Assembly: GCF_000744185.1 (NCBI RefSeq)
Contig: NZ_JQLL01000001.1
Coordinates: forward strand, 806,001-870,000
Direction: 5' to 3'
Origin: Carnobacterium funditum DSM 5970
GTDB taxonomy: Bacteria > Bacillota > Bacilli > Lactobacillales > Carnobacteriaceae
DNA length: 64,000 nt
The position numbers and the translations under genes are program-made. Shown here piece by piece: positions 18,120 through 27,788 of the stretch (position 1 is the first letter of the stretch; every line of letters begins with the position of its first letter). A model generated the notes under the pieces. The model did no database searches. It had not been told where the DNA came from and worked only from the letters and a program-made list of their open reading frames with translations.

Positions 18120-20297
18120 CTATTCTTGAGGAGAAGCTAATGTAACAGTAATTGTTTCTTCATTCTGCATATTAACTTGAGGCATGAGACTCTGTTCAAC
18201 TACATACCCTTCTCCTTTAAATGTAAATTTTATTCCAGTAATTTCAGACACTTTTAAAACATCATTCTTTGACCAACCTGCCATATCAGGCATTGTCATA
18301 GCTCCATTTGTCATTAGCATAATCCGTTGATCTTCAATAATTATTTTTTGAGACACTGGCAGTTGCTGTACTATTGTATCACCATTTCCAATAACGGTCA
18401 CATTTAACTTTAATTCATCTAATTTTTCTAATGCCCCTTCTTTAGTCAGATCCGTTACTTTTGGCATTTCTACTTGATTTACATCTTGATTTTTTGATTC
18501 ATCAGTTAAATGTTGGTATTCAAGAGCTCGTTTCATAACAGGATTAAAAACGGCTTTAACTACATCACTTCCAATTACTGAAGAGTCCTTAATTGTTGGT
18601 TGTTGCACCGTTACATATAGCACCACTTTAGGATCATCAGCTGGTGCCATTCCAACAACTGAATAAACATAATTGTTTCCTCCGCTATAATACTCCTTTG
18701 TGTCAGGATTTACAATTTGAGCCGTCCCTGTTTTGGCTGCAATTTTGTGCCCCTCTATTTTATAGCCTTGTCCAGTACCATTTTCACTGTATACTACTTC
18801 TTTTAAATAATTCAAAGCTTGATCAGCTGCTTCTTTAGAAATGGGTTCATCTACAATTTCAGGGTCAAATACGGTTTCTTTTCCTGTCAATGGATCAACA
18901 ATTTTACTTATAAATTGTGGCTTCATCATTTTGCCTTCATTTGCTACGGCTGAATAAGCTTGCATCATCTGAACAACAGTTACTGTCAATCCTTGTCCGA
19001 ATGAAGTATTGGCTTTCTCAAGTGGCCACATATAAGGATTAGAGCCATCTTGTTCATTTGGCAGACCGGTAGATGTGGACTTTCCTATACCGAATTTATC
19101 CATATATTCTTTCCAAGTTTCTGTTCCCATTTTTTCCATTAAGGTTACAAAAGCTACGTTACTTGATCGTTCTAACCCTTCTAAGAAGCTAATTTGACCC
19201 CAACCATTTACATTGTGATCATTTACTATGCCTCCTTCGATTTTTTTAGAACCTGACATATAGGTTTCGTTAGGATTAAATACTCCTTCGTTGATAGCTG
19301 CTGCAAGTGTTAATACTTTCATTGTAGATCCTGGTTCAAAAGTACTTTCGACTAGTAAATTCTGCCATAAATCTCCAATTCCTTCTTTAGTCGTCCCATT
19401 AAATGATGGTCTTTGAGAAGCAGCTATGATCGCACCTGTTTCCGGATTCATCAGCGTAGCTGTCATACCCACTGGTTTATATTTGTCATTAACCTCAGTC
19501 ATAACACTTTCTAAATAAACTTGCATTCTTTTATCCAAAGTTAAATAAATATCTTTACCATCCACTGGCTCAGTAGACTTCACAGAAGAATTAGGTAAAA
19601 CATAACCAAAACTATCTTTCTGGTACTCGATAGAACCATCTTTACCCGTCAACACATCATTAAAAGCTTGTTCTATACCCATTAAGCCAATTAAATCGGC
19701 ATTTGATGAATGTTCGCTTATCTCACCGTCCTCATTTGTCGGCAATTCAGCGTAACCAACTATATGCGACGCAAAAATACCATTTGGATACAATCGAGTC
19801 GGCGTTTCATCAAAAATAATTCCTGGTAGTTTTTCTTCTTCTATTGCTGATTTTATATCATATGTTAATTTTTTACCTGCAGAACCAAATTCAACCTGAC
19901 TCAAATCTTTTTGCTTTAATTTTTTTAAAATATCAGCTTCACTCATAGCGATATGCTTGGCTAGAGCTACAGCTGTTTTTTGTTTATTCACCACATATTG
20001 AGGTTTATCAGGAGAATTTGACCATTTATCTGTTAAGATAGCGATTAACGAATAAGAAGTAGCGTCCATAGCAATAGGGTTGCCGCCCATATCATAAATG
20101 GCTCCCCTGTTTGCTTCGAGTACGCTACTTCTTGTATAGAGGTTATTAACATTTTGAGACAAATCTTCTCCGTTAATTTCTCCTTTTACCATAATATAAG
20201 TAAAACGTCCTACAAATACCAAAAATGTAAATAAGGTAACGAAAAAAAGCAGGATCGTAATTTTCTTTCTATTCTTTAAAGGGTTTTTATTTTTCAT
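18120..20297 (-). CDS. pbpB: Septal class B penicillin-binding protein (PBP2x/PbpB type)
   Basis: Division-specific D,D-transpeptidase that crosslinks septal peptidoglycan. It has one N-terminal membrane helix (about 13-37), a dimerisation domain with the RGAIYD motif, then the transpeptidase triads S324-TMK, S378-SN and K522-TG. The C-terminal 110 residues contain two PASTA repeats (MPKVTDLTKEGALEKL and MPDMAGWSKNDVL), as in PBP2x. 725 residues is typical. It overlaps ftsL by 4 bases (ATGA), indicating coupled translation. Confidence 0.97.
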   Translation of the reverse strand: MKNKNPLKNRKKITILLFFVTLFTFLVFVGRFTYIMVKGEINGEDLSQNVNNLYTRSSVLEANRGAIYDMGGNPIAMDATSYSLIAILTDKWSNSPDKPQYVVNKQKTAVALAKHIAMSEADILKKLKQKDLSQVEFGSAGKKLTYDIKSAIEEEKLPGIIFDETPTRLYPNGIFASHIVGYAELPTNEDGEISEHSSNADLIGLMGIEQAFNDVLTGKDGSIEYQKDSFGYVLPNSSVKSTEPVDGKDIYLTLDKRMQVYLESVMTEVNDKYKPVGMTATLMNPETGAIIAASQRPSFNGTTKEGIGDLWQNLLVESTFEPGSTMKVLTLAAAINEGVFNPNETYMSGSKKIEGGIVNDHNVNGWGQISFLEGLERSSNVAFVTLMEKMGTETWKEYMDKFGIGKSTSTGLPNEQDGSNPYMWPLEKANTSFGQGLTVTVVQMMQAYSAVANEGKMMKPQFISKIVDPLTGKETVFDPEIVDEPISKEAADQALNYLKEVVYSENGTGQGYKIEGHKIAAKTGTAQIVNPDTKEYYSGGNNYVYSVVGMAPADDPKVVLYVTVQQPTIKDSSVIGSDVVKAVFNPVMKRALEYQHLTDESKNQDVNQVEMPKVTDLTKEGALEKLDELKLNVTVIGNGDTIVQQLPVSQKIIIEDQRIMLMTNGAMTMPDMAGWSKNDVLKVSEITGIKFTFKGEGYVVEQSLMPQVNMQNEETITVTLASPQE

Positions 20298-20680
20298 TTA
20301 ATGACATTCCTTACATTAGCTTCATTCATTTTTAGCCCTTGATTATTAGCAATTTTATATATCCGATCGTACCTAGAAAGCTCTTGTACCTCTTGTTTCA
20401 AATTATTGTTTATTGTCGTTGTACTTACGATTGAAGTTTTGGTATCTTGTAAGGCACGATTTATACTTGCCACATTAATCTCTAAAGAGATACTAACAGC
20501 AATTAAGGTGAAGGCTATAGTCATAATCATTCCAATCAACATCTTTTCTGTTCTAGTTACAATTGATTTTCCGGGAATAGGTTTATGTATCGGGCTATTT
20601 GTTTGTTTTGGTGTGGCAAGTGGCGACTGTAGAGGCATTTCCACTTCAACATTTCTAGCTAGATTACTATTTAACGACAT
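20294..20680 (-). CDS. ftsL: Cell division protein FtsL
   Basis: Small bitopic divisome protein that activates septal synthesis with DivIC and DivIB. This 128-residue chain has a cytoplasmic tail, one helix (about 48-70) and an extracellular coiled coil ending YDRIYKIANNQGLKMNEANVRNV, the recognisable FtsL heptad/tail pattern. Sequence conservation is low in this family, so position between rsmH and the PBP gene carries much of the call. AAGGAAG precedes the ATG. Confidence 0.93.
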   Translation of the reverse strand: MSLNSNLARNVEVEMPLQSPLATPKQTNSPIHKPIPGKSIVTRTEKMLIGMIMTIAFTLIAVSISLEINVASINRALQDTKTSIVSTTTINNNLKQEVQELSRYDRIYKIANNQGLKMNEANVRNVIK

Positions 20681-20717
20681 TTAGATAACTTCCTTTCTAA
20701 CCTCTATTTTCAAATTT

Positions 20718-21668
20718 TCATTTCCTTTGCTTCTCTACCACTCTTAATTTTGCACTTCTAGCTCGATTATTTATCTCCAATTCATCTTTGCTTGGTAAAA
20801 TTGGTTTTCGAGTAATCAATTTTAATTCTGGTAAGTATTCTTCAGGAATAACTGGTAACCCTCTTGGTGTTTCTTGACCCTTAGCGTATTCTCTAAACAT
20901 TGATTTTACAATTCGATCTTCTAACGAATGAAAAGTAATTGCGCTAATTCTGCCTCCTACTTTTAATAAGCTGATTGCTTCTTCAAGGGAGTCTTCTACT
21001 GAAGATAACTCATCATTCACAGCAATTCTTATCGCTTGAAAGACACGTTTTGCAGGATGGCCACCTTTTCTTCTAGCTGGTGCAGGAATACCTCTTTTAA
21101 TGATTTCAACTAGTTCCCCAGTTGTTTCAATTGTTTTTTCTTCTCGTGCTGCTTCGATCTTTCGGGCAATACTTTTAGAAAATTTTTCTTCCCCATAACG
21201 GTAAAAAATTCTTACTAAATCTTGATAAGTCCAAGAATTAACAACTTCTTTAGCTGTCAACGGTGCATCCGTATCCATCCTCATATCTAATGGGGCATCT
21301 TGATGATAGCTAAAACCTCTTTCAGCTTCATCCAGTTGTGGTGATGAAACGCCTAAATCATAAAATATTCCATCTACTTCAAGTACTCCTTGAGCATTCA
21401 ACTCTTCTTTTATAAAACGAAAATTAGATTTGATAAATGTGACCATCCCTTTTTCGACATAATCAGCTAACCGGATTTCAGCATTTTCAATTGCTCTTGT
21501 ATCTTGATCAAAAGCATATAAATGACCGTTTTCGTTTAATTGAGAAAGCAAGTATTCACTGTGTCCGGCTCCTCCTAATGTGCAGTCAACATAAATTCCA
21601 TCCGGAACAATAGATAAATTATCTACTGTTTCATGGAGTAAGACTGTTTCATGATTAAATTCTGTCAT
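20718..21668 (-). CDS. rsmH: 16S rRNA (cytosine-1402-N4)-methyltransferase
   Basis: Methylates N4 of C1402 in the ribosomal P site using S-adenosylmethionine; formerly mraW. The N-terminus [13 protein letters not shown] and the SAM-binding [16 protein letters not shown] are family signatures, as are GISSPQLD-like [16 protein letters not shown] and [12 protein letters not shown] near the C-terminus. At 316 residues it is full length. AGGTGGGG lies 5 bases before the ATG. Second gene of the mraZ operon. Confidence 0.97.
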   Translation of the reverse strand: MTEFNHETVLLHETVDNLSIVPDGIYVDCTLGGAGHSEYLLSQLNENGHLYAFDQDTRAIENAEIRLADYVEKGMVTFIKSNFRFIKEELNAQGVLEVDGIFYDLGVSSPQLDEAERGFSYHQDAPLDMRMDTDAPLTAKEVVNSWTYQDLVRIFYRYGEEKFSKSIARKIEAAREEKTIETTGELVEIIKRGIPAPARRKGGHPAKRVFQAIRIAVNDELSSVEDSLEEAISLLKVGGRISAITFHSLEDRIVKSMFREYAKGQETPRGLPVIPEEYLPELKLITRKPILPSKDELEINNRARSAKLRVVEKQRK

Positions 21669-21718
21669 TTTTTCCCCACCTAGCTTTTATACTAATTTTT
21701 TAGTCAATCGTTAACGTT

Positions 21719-22150
21719 TTAAAAACCAAAATCTATCATATTTTCGGCAATCTCATCAAATGATTCTTCCGCTTCAGCCGAAAAAGCATTCCATTTTGTT
21801 TCGCTCCAAATTTCGATGCGATCGGAGACCCCTACAACGTGACAGATTTTCTGTAAATCTGCGTGTTCTCTTAATGTTTGAGGTATATTAATTCTTCCTT
21901 GTTTATCTAATTCACATTCTGTTGCTGCTGAATAAAAGAATCTTGTAAATGCCCGAGCTTCTTTTTTAGCTAATGGGAGTTGTTTTAATTTTTCTTCAAG
22001 TATAGACCATTCGTTTTTGGGGTAACCAAATAAACATCCATCTAAACCTCTTGTTAAAATGAAAGTCGTTCCTAAGTCATTACGAAACTTAGCTGGCATA
22101 ATTAAGCGGCCTTTGGCATCAATATTGTGCTTATATTCACCCATCAACAT
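21719..22150 (-). CDS. mraZ: Transcriptional regulator MraZ
   Basis: DNA-binding regulator of its own operon, the first gene of the dcw cluster. The canonical start [23 protein letters not shown] fixes the ATG at 22150 (143 residues, the standard MraZ length); a longer upstream frame would translate straight through the operator repeats and is rejected. Two AbrB-like SpoVT domains are visible, the second around [32 protein letters not shown] precedes the ATG by about 8 bases. Confidence 0.96.
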   Translation of the reverse strand: MLMGEYKHNIDAKGRLIMPAKFRNDLGTTFILTRGLDGCLFGYPKNEWSILEEKLKQLPLAKKEARAFTRFFYSAATECELDKQGRINIPQTLREHADLQKICHVVGVSDRIEIWSETKWNAFSAEAEESFDEIAENMIDFGF

Positions 22151-22179
22151 ATCTATACTCACCTCACCATCAATAGATG

Positions 22180-22216
22180 ATTTTAGTCTACCACATTGCC
22201 CCACTTTCCACCACAA
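22180..22216 (-). promoter_or_regulatory. MraZ operator (three 10-bp repeats) with candidate -10
   Basis: On the minus strand 22216-22187 is exactly three 10-base units, TTGTGGTGGA, AAGTGGGGCA and ATGTGGTAGA, each with GTGG in phase. MraZ proteins bind such in-phase GTGG/TGGG repeats upstream of mraZ. A candidate -10, TAAAAT (22185-22180), follows directly, so bound MraZ would cover the promoter. The repeats end 37 bases before the mraZ ATG. No convincing -35 is seen. Confidence 0.8.
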
Positions 22217-22327
22217 CTAAACGATACATTTCAAAAAAAAATGAGTATTGAAATATTTGTTAGTTATTTGTCTTAATAGACGGTAATAATAGAAGAATTT
22301 TAAAGTGGTGACTTCTCCCAAATAACA

Positions 22328-22371
22328 GACAAAAAAGCAGCAAGATGGTTTGAAAATCCATCCTACTGCTT
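22328..22371 (-). terminator. Terminator after the DUF3397 gene
   Basis: Minus-strand hairpin AAGCAGTAGGATGG / CCATCTTGCTGCTT followed by TTTTTTGTCTG; the arm begins inside the stop codon region of the DUF3397 gene. It separates that gene from the mraZ operon. The 150 bases between 22217 and 22370 hold only this hairpin and the mraZ upstream sequence. Confidence 0.85.
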
Positions 22372-22753
22372 AAGAAATCGTTAGTTTATTTATAATATTG
22401 GCTCCTACTAACAAGTAATAGGTGAAAAAAGAAAATATGAATACAAAACGCCAATACGTTTTAAAAAATTGGCTGTAAATAATTTCCCCTTTTTTGTAGG
22501 CTATGAGTATTGCAATACCCATTCCTAAACTAAGTATAAAAATTAAAAAGTAAGAGAAAATAGATTTTCCAAAAGTTTGAATGCTTAATATCTGTATACC
22601 CATCATTAAATAAGGAACTATTAAGTCTGCAAGTTTAATGTTTATTTGTTGATTTCTAAAATGGCGATTAACACTTTCACTAAAAAAATAAAGCAATACA
22701 ATCGGTATAAAATAAAGCACTATATCTGATATTTCAAACATTGCTCCATTCAA
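22370..22753 (-). CDS. DUF3397 family membrane protein
   Basis: A 127-residue protein with four hydrophobic helices and a YKKGEIIYSQFFKTYWRF segment, matching the DUF3397 family, which in bacilli and lactobacilli lies between rpmF and mraZ as here. Function is unknown. GGAG lies 7 bases before a TTG at 22753; the first in-frame ATG is four codons later and sits too far from that site, so a TTG start is preferred. Confidence 0.8.
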   Translation of the reverse strand: MNGAMFEISDIVLYFIPIVLLYFFSESVNRHFRNQQINIKLADLIVPYLMMGIQILSIQTFGKSIFSYFLIFILSLGMGIAILIAYKKGEIIYSQFFKTYWRFVFIFSFFTYYLLVGANIINKLTIS

Positions 22754-22935
22754 GATGATTCTCCTTTCGATTTGTAAAATGATAAGGCTATTTTTAATCG
22801 ACTATATTTATGGATGTTTACTCAGTTAAACCTCTTATCCAATTTACCTTAAATTAGTTTTTTTGTATACAATTAAAAAAATAGCTAACAACTAAATCAA
22901 ATTTGTTAGTACTAATTTTTTATTTTTTCCCAAAG

Positions 22936-22974
22936 CAAAACACCCTTGAGCCATGGTCTCAAAGGTGTTTTTAA
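22936..22974 (-). terminator. Terminator after rpmF
   Basis: Minus-strand hairpin AAACACCTTTGAG-ACCATGG-CTCAAGGGTGTTTT with a T-rich end, 25 bases past the rpmF stop. Confidence 0.85.
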
Positions 22975-22998
22975 CATTATCTCAAGATACTGTTAGGA

Positions 22999-23178
22999 TT
23001 ATGCTTCTTTGCTTACTACTTCTTTACCATCGTAATGGCCACATGCTGCACAAACGTGATGACTTTTTTTCAATTCACCACAGTTAGGACACGCATTCAT
23101 GCCTGGCACTTCTAATTTAAAATGCGTACGACGTCTGTTTTTCTTAGCTTTTGATGTTCTTCTTTTTGGTACTGCCAT
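22999..23178 (-). CDS. rpmF: 50S ribosomal protein L32
   Basis: Hand translation of this short frame gives 59 residues beginning [20 protein letters not shown], the invariant start of L32, followed by a zinc-ribbon pair CPNC and CAAC. AGGAGGTG precedes the ATG by 6 bases and a terminator follows. It lies downstream of the yceD/DUF177 gene, the near-universal yceD-rpmF pairing. It is the cysteine-containing (zinc-binding) form of L32, which matters where a zinc-free paralogue also exists. Confidence 0.97.
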   Translation of the reverse strand: MAVPKRRTSKAKKNRRRTHFKLEVPGMNACPNCGELKKSHHVCAACGHYDGKEVVSKEA

Positions 23179-23250
23179 TCTCTACACCTCCTTAAAATTT
23201 CTTCTGTTCTTCATTTGATAGCTTGAAAAGAGAAGATTTAAGCTCTATTC

Positions 23251-23811
23251 TCACTTCTTATCATCAGATTCATTTTTAAATAAATCTTTCAAACCTGCAA
23301 AACGAGGATCCAAAGTTTCAGCTTTTTGTTCTGTTTTTTCTGATATAAAATCTCGTTCAGACATAACAACCCAATCGTTTCCACTAGGCATTTTATTTTC
23401 CTGTGCTTCTTCTTCAGTGAAGACCTGAATTGGAATATTTAACAATACCGCATCTTCAATTGCCTCTGATAAGTCGATCCAGTCATTCTCTAATTGAATA
23501 ATCGTTCCTTCTTCTTCGTCAATTTCGCGACTCGTTATATGTTCTGGAATATAAATCTCGTCTACCTCTAAAGATAGAGGTATTAATACTGGTTCTAATG
23601 ATCTTGCGGAAGGTAGCGTCACATTTAATGAAACAACCATATGAAGCAAGATCTCGTTTTCTTGAACGATTAGATTTCCTTCCAAAAGAATTGGAGATAC
23701 ATCTAAAATTTCTTTATTCCTCTTTATCAAGGATTTTTTCAAATCAACTGTTTCAGAGAAAATAAGCGGTTCAAAGCGGTATTTTTGCAATTCGTTTAAT
23801 GACCATTTCAT
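23251..23811 (-). CDS. yceD: YceD/DUF177 family protein
   Basis: A 186-residue acidic soluble protein that normally accompanies rpmF and has been connected with 23S rRNA processing or accumulation in plants and bacteria. Typical features are the central strand pattern EGNLIVQENEILLHMVVSLNVTLPSARSLEPV and the DPRFAGLKDLF tail. In many family members that central region holds cysteines; here there are none. Encoded 72 bases before rpmF in the same direction. Confidence 0.9.
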   Translation of the reverse strand: MKWSLNELQKYRFEPLIFSETVDLKKSLIKRNKEILDVSPILLEGNLIVQENEILLHMVVSLNVTLPSARSLEPVLIPLSLEVDEIYIPEHITSREIDEEEGTIIQLENDWIDLSEAIEDAVLLNIPIQVFTEEEAQENKMPSGNDWVVMSERDFISEKTEQKAETLDPRFAGLKDLFKNESDDKK

Positions 23812-23938
23812 TTTTCATCACTCCTAAAGCAACAAAGGTAATTATACTAGTCAATCATACCTTTGTCAACGTATTTTACCTTACACTAAAAAGCATGCAA
23901 TCCTTGTTTTCACATATCTTTTCATAAAAAACCCAAAA

Positions 23939-25135
23939 CTAATCCCATATTAATGGTTGTCGCCGATAATCTTGTTGTATTATTGCTTGTGTATATCCTA
24001 AATTATAAATCTCGCCTGCTTTAATATCTAATCCCCATAGAGAAGCATTTTTTTGATTGATATTATTGAGTATAGGTAATTCCACAGTTTTCTTTATTTG
24101 ATTTAAATAAGTCTGACCGGTTTTATTAAAACCTAATATATGAATTGCTTTTGGTGAGTCTAACTGCGGATTTATTTCAGATTCTTTAATATTTAATAAT
24201 ATATACACACATAAACGCTGTAACCTAACCCAAGTATAGCGTTTATTTTTTACTAATGAAATAAAATCTTTAAAGTTTTTAGCTTCTTTAACTTTTTCTT
24301 TTAACCGGTACTCAATTCCTTCTTTCATTTGATAGATTAAATGCAATTCATTGATTGATTGATTAATCAATTGATATTTAAGATACGACCAATAATTTTC
24401 CCACGTTATCCACTCAGCATTTGCTAACAACTCATAACTAGACTCCGGTAAAACTTCTTTCAAGGCTACCAATGAGTTTCTTTGACTAGGATTAGTGCTC
24501 AACTCTTTACGAATGGCTGTAGCGCTAGCTATTTTTTGAGTATGCTTTATTTTTGTATCATGATACTCGGCTTCTTTTCGTTTAATGGGGTACAATCTCA
24601 TCGGATCAGAATACTTAGCATTTTCTTTTGCATAAGCTAGGCCTAAAATAGTATTCGGTGAAGTTAGGTTAAGTGCCGTGTTTGGAATTAATTCCTGCAT
24701 TATTTGATTCATTTGAAAAGCGTAACTAGTCCCATCATTTTTCAGTTCATTAAAACGTTCCTCAATTACTGTTTCTTTTTGACTAAGTATCTTTGTCATA
24801 TCGAAATAATCGATAGCCTTACCCGTCTCAGCTCCAAAGCACAAATCATTACAACCCAAAGCCTGAAGTAAAGCTACCCCTCCTTTAGCGAAATAGTCGG
24901 CTGGTTGAACACTAAAAGAGACAGGTAATTCAACCACCAAATCAGCTCCCTGGGATAAAGCCATCTCTGCACGTGTCCATTTATCTACAATTGCGGGTTC
25001 GCCCCTTTGTAAAAAGTTTCCACTCATTACTACAATGACTACCTCTGCATTCGTTTTTTCTTTTGCTTGTTGGATATGATAAAGATGGCCATTATGAAAT
25101 GGATTGTATTCTACAATAACACCGCAACTTTTCAT
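23939..25135 (-). CDS. tmcAL: tRNA(Met) cytidine acetate ligase (YlbM/TmcAL)
   Basis: Forms N4-acetylcytidine at the wobble position of elongator tRNA-Met from acetate and ATP. The N-terminal nucleotidyltransferase motif is GVIVEYNPFHNGHLYHIQQ (HxGH type); VVIVVMSGNFLQRGEPAIVDKWTRAEMAL and LCFGAETG are family markers. At 398 residues it is of normal size. GAGGATG precedes the ATG. It follows recQ by 14 bases and is probably co-transcribed with it. Confidence 0.94.
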   Translation of the reverse strand: MKSCGVIVEYNPFHNGHLYHIQQAKEKTNAEVVIVVMSGNFLQRGEPAIVDKWTRAEMALSQGADLVVELPVSFSVQPADYFAKGGVALLQALGCNDLCFGAETGKAIDYFDMTKILSQKETVIEERFNELKNDGTSYAFQMNQIMQELIPNTALNLTSPNTILGLAYAKENAKYSDPMRLYPIKRKEAEYHDTKIKHTQKIASATAIRKELSTNPSQRNSLVALKEVLPESSYELLANAEWITWENYWSYLKYQLINQSINELHLIYQMKEGIEYRLKEKVKEAKNFKDFISLVKNKRYTWVRLQRLCVYILLNIKESEINPQLDSPKAIHILGFNKTGQTYLNQIKKTVELPILNNINQKNASLWGLDIKAGEIYNLGYTQAIIQQDYRRQPLIWD

Positions 25136-25149
25136 TTTTCATCCTCACT

Positions 25150-26919
25150 TCAAATTGTAACTTTAATCTCTTTTAGCGCTTCAAGAAATACTGAACCATA
25201 CTTTTCTAGTTTATTTTCCCCTACACCTTTAACCAAAAGTAATTCACTTTCAGTCTGAGGTACTAACTGACACATTTGTCTTAAGGTCTCATCTGAAAAA
25301 ATAACATACGGAGGTACTTTTTGCAAGGTTGCTAAACCCTTTCGAATTTCTCGTAAACGATCGAATAAACTATCATCAATGGCTACTTTTTGTGCTTTTT
25401 GTGCTTGTTTACGAGTAACATTACTTTTCCCTTTCAACACTGATGCCCCTTTTTCAGTAATCCTTAATAAAGGGTATTGTCCATCTGTTGGGATCAAAAA
25501 TTTTTCTGCAGTTAAGTAATCAATGAGCTGCGTAACTTCTTTTTGTGGTACTCCATTCATCAAACCATATGTTGATAGTTCTTCAAATTTCCATTGTTTA
25601 ATTTTTTGATCTTTTGAGCCTGTCAAAACCTTCATAACCATAGATTTACCAAACGTTTCTCCCATCCGCTTAACACAAGATAAAACCTTTTGAGTATCTT
25701 TGGTGATATCAATAGCTTCTCGTTCGTCTAAACAATTGCTACAGTGGCCACATTCGTTGCATTCATCCCCAAAATATCGAACAATATAAGATTGTAAGCA
25801 CATCTGTGTTGAACCATATTGGGCCATTTCTCTTACCTTAGTATATTCTAATTTTTTATGTTCCTCATCCATATCTGATTGCTCAACAAAATAATATTGA
25901 ATCTGTATATCTTGTGGTGAGAATAATAAAATTGCATCGCTTGGTAGCCCATCTCGTCCTGCACGACCAGCTTCTTGATAATAAGCTTCAATATTTTTAG
26001 GTATCTGATAATGGATAACAAAGCGTACATTACTTTTGTCAATGCCCATTCCAAAAGCATTTGTTGCCACCATTACTGTTATTTCATCATAAAGAAATTT
26101 TTCTTGCCATTCATTTCGTTCGTGTTCTTTCATGCCACCGTGATACTTACCTGCTAGTATTTTTTTTGATTGTAGTAATTCATAAATTCGTTCAACCTCT
26201 TTGCGAGTGCTTACATAAATAATACCGGATTGACCTTCATTTATTTTCAAATAATCTAATAGATATCGATTACGCTCTTGTCCTTTCACCACTTGAAAAG
26301 CTAGATTATTGCGCACAAAACCAGTATTAACAAGGTTTCCTTCGTTTATATCCAATAAATTGATTATGTCGTTAGACACAAGCGGTGTCGCAGTTGCAGT
26401 TAAAGCTAAAATAGTTGGACGATAAGAAAAGTGTTGAATCGTCTCACATAAAGACAAATAACTTGGCCTAAAATCATGCCCCCATTGGGAAATGCAGTGG
26501 GCTTCATCTATTGCAATCAATGAAACTTTAATAGATTGCATAAGATAAAAAATTTCTTCTGTTTGAAATCGTTCGGGAGCTACATAAACCAATTTGTATT
26601 CTCCGTCACTAGCTTTTTTTAAGCGTTCATTCATCTCTTGAGATGATAGTGTACTATTTAAAAATGTGGCGGGTATACCTAGTTCTGTCAAAGCATCTAC
26701 TTGGTCTTTCATTAAAGAAATTAAAGGTGAAATGACAATTGTAATTCCATCAAATAGTAGAGCAGGAATTTGATAACATATCGATTTCCCTCCACCTGTA
26801 GGCATAATAGCTAAAGAATCTTTCCCATTTAAAATGTTTTCAATTACTTCAGTTTGTCCAGTTCTAAACTCGTTAAATCCATATATTTCACTCAATAATT
26901 GTCGGGCTTTTTCTAGCAT
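25150..26919 (-). CDS. recQ: ATP-dependent DNA helicase RecQ
   Basis: 3'-5' superfamily 2 helicase for recombination and replication-fork repair. Motif I is MPTGGGKSICYQIP, the DEAH box sits in IDEAHCISQWGHDFRPSY, and motif VI is GRAGRDG. The zinc-binding domain (CLQSY...CNECGHCSNC) and the C-terminal HRDC domain (about 515-589, LFDRLREIRKGLA) are both present, so this is the full-length 589-residue form. GGAGGG stands before the ATG. Confidence 0.97.
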   Translation of the reverse strand: MLEKARQLLSEIYGFNEFRTGQTEVIENILNGKDSLAIMPTGGGKSICYQIPALLFDGITIVISPLISLMKDQVDALTELGIPATFLNSTLSSQEMNERLKKASDGEYKLVYVAPERFQTEEIFYLMQSIKVSLIAIDEAHCISQWGHDFRPSYLSLCETIQHFSYRPTILALTATATPLVSNDIINLLDINEGNLVNTGFVRNNLAFQVVKGQERNRYLLDYLKINEGQSGIIYVSTRKEVERIYELLQSKKILAGKYHGGMKEHERNEWQEKFLYDEITVMVATNAFGMGIDKSNVRFVIHYQIPKNIEAYYQEAGRAGRDGLPSDAILLFSPQDIQIQYYFVEQSDMDEEHKKLEYTKVREMAQYGSTQMCLQSYIVRYFGDECNECGHCSNCLDEREAIDITKDTQKVLSCVKRMGETFGKSMVMKVLTGSKDQKIKQWKFEELSTYGLMNGVPQKEVTQLIDYLTAEKFLIPTDGQYPLLRITEKGASVLKGKSNVTRKQAQKAQKVAIDDSLFDRLREIRKGLATLQKVPPYVIFSDETLRQMCQLVPQTESELLLVKGVGENKLEKYGSVFLEALKEIKVTI

Positions 26920-26960
26920 GTGTTAACCCTCCGTTTTTCATTATATTCTCTTAATAGATT

Positions 26961-27002
26961 AAAAAAACAGAAAAATCAGTTTCGATTCTCCTGTTTTTTA
27001 CT
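26961..27002 (-). terminator. Terminator of the yqeG-methyltransferase operon
   Basis: Minus-strand hairpin AAAAAACAGGAGAATC-GAAACT-GATTTTTCTGTTTTTTT, between the methyltransferase gene and recQ. Confidence 0.85.
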
Positions 27003-27048
27003 CTGTTGAAGCTATTATTATTTAATCAACTTTAATGACTAAACATTT

Positions 27049-27783
27049 TTATTTTGTACATGCAAAAAACCAGCGTACTGATTCTTTTTTTACCTCAGAA
27101 TCACCAAAATCAGAATAAACTTCGATAGAAGTGAACCCAGCTTTTCCAAGCATATCACAATAGGCTTCTAATGGGTAGGTCCGTTCTTTATGTGTTTCAT
27201 CAAAACGTTCATACAGATTAATACCTTTATCGTAAACAAAAAAGGTTAAATCGTGCTCAATAGAATATCTTTCCTCTCCTGAGTAACTTTGCCAAAGAAA
27301 ACTAATTTCTTCTGATTGGTCATTATACATATAGCCGGGGAAAATTTCGTCCATTTGATAAGTGGAATGAACATCAAAAAGAAATGTTCCATCTGAACTT
27401 AAGATTTTAGATACCTCTTTAAAGACATCTAAGACTGCATTTTCATTTGGCATATAACAGATAGAATCTGAAAAACAAGTAACAGCTTCAAACTCTCCTG
27501 CTTCAGATAAATCCAACATGTTGCCTTCAATTAAAGGCAAACGAACCCCAGCTGACAACGCTCGCTCGTTTGCAAGACTGAGCATATTTGGAGACAAATC
27601 CAGCCCTGTTACGTTATAACCACGTTTTTTCAATGTCACTGCTAAAGCTCCAGTCCCACATGCTAGTTCTAATAGTTTTTGACCGTTATTATTAAGTTGT
27701 TGGTCAACGAAGTGGCCCCAACGTTCATAAAGCGAGTCATCCATAATTGCATCATAGACTTGAGCAAAAGTTTGATAGCTCAT
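27049..27783 (-). CDS. SAM-dependent methyltransferase (YqeM-like)
   Basis: A 244-residue class I methyltransferase. Motif I is LLELACGTGALAVTLKKRGYNVTGLDLS; the YDAIMDDSLYERW N-terminus is typical of the YqeM group found at this place in bacilli and lactobacilli. The substrate is not known. It starts 5 bases after rsfS, and the operon terminator follows. Confidence 0.9.
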   Translation of the reverse strand: MSYQTFAQVYDAIMDDSLYERWGHFVDQQLNNNGQKLLELACGTGALAVTLKKRGYNVTGLDLSPNMLSLANERALSAGVRLPLIEGNMLDLSEAGEFEAVTCFSDSICYMPNENAVLDVFKEVSKILSSDGTFLFDVHSTYQMDEIFPGYMYNDQSEEISFLWQSYSGEERYSIEHDLTFFVYDKGINLYERFDETHKERTYPLEAYCDMLGKAGFTSIEVYSDFGDSEVKKESVRWFFACTK

Positions 27784-27788
27784 TTTTT

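Noticed and set aside
22151-22216. N-terminal extension of MraZ by 22 residues
   Set aside because: It would translate the operator repeats and lacks homology to MraZ; the standard start has its own ribosome site.
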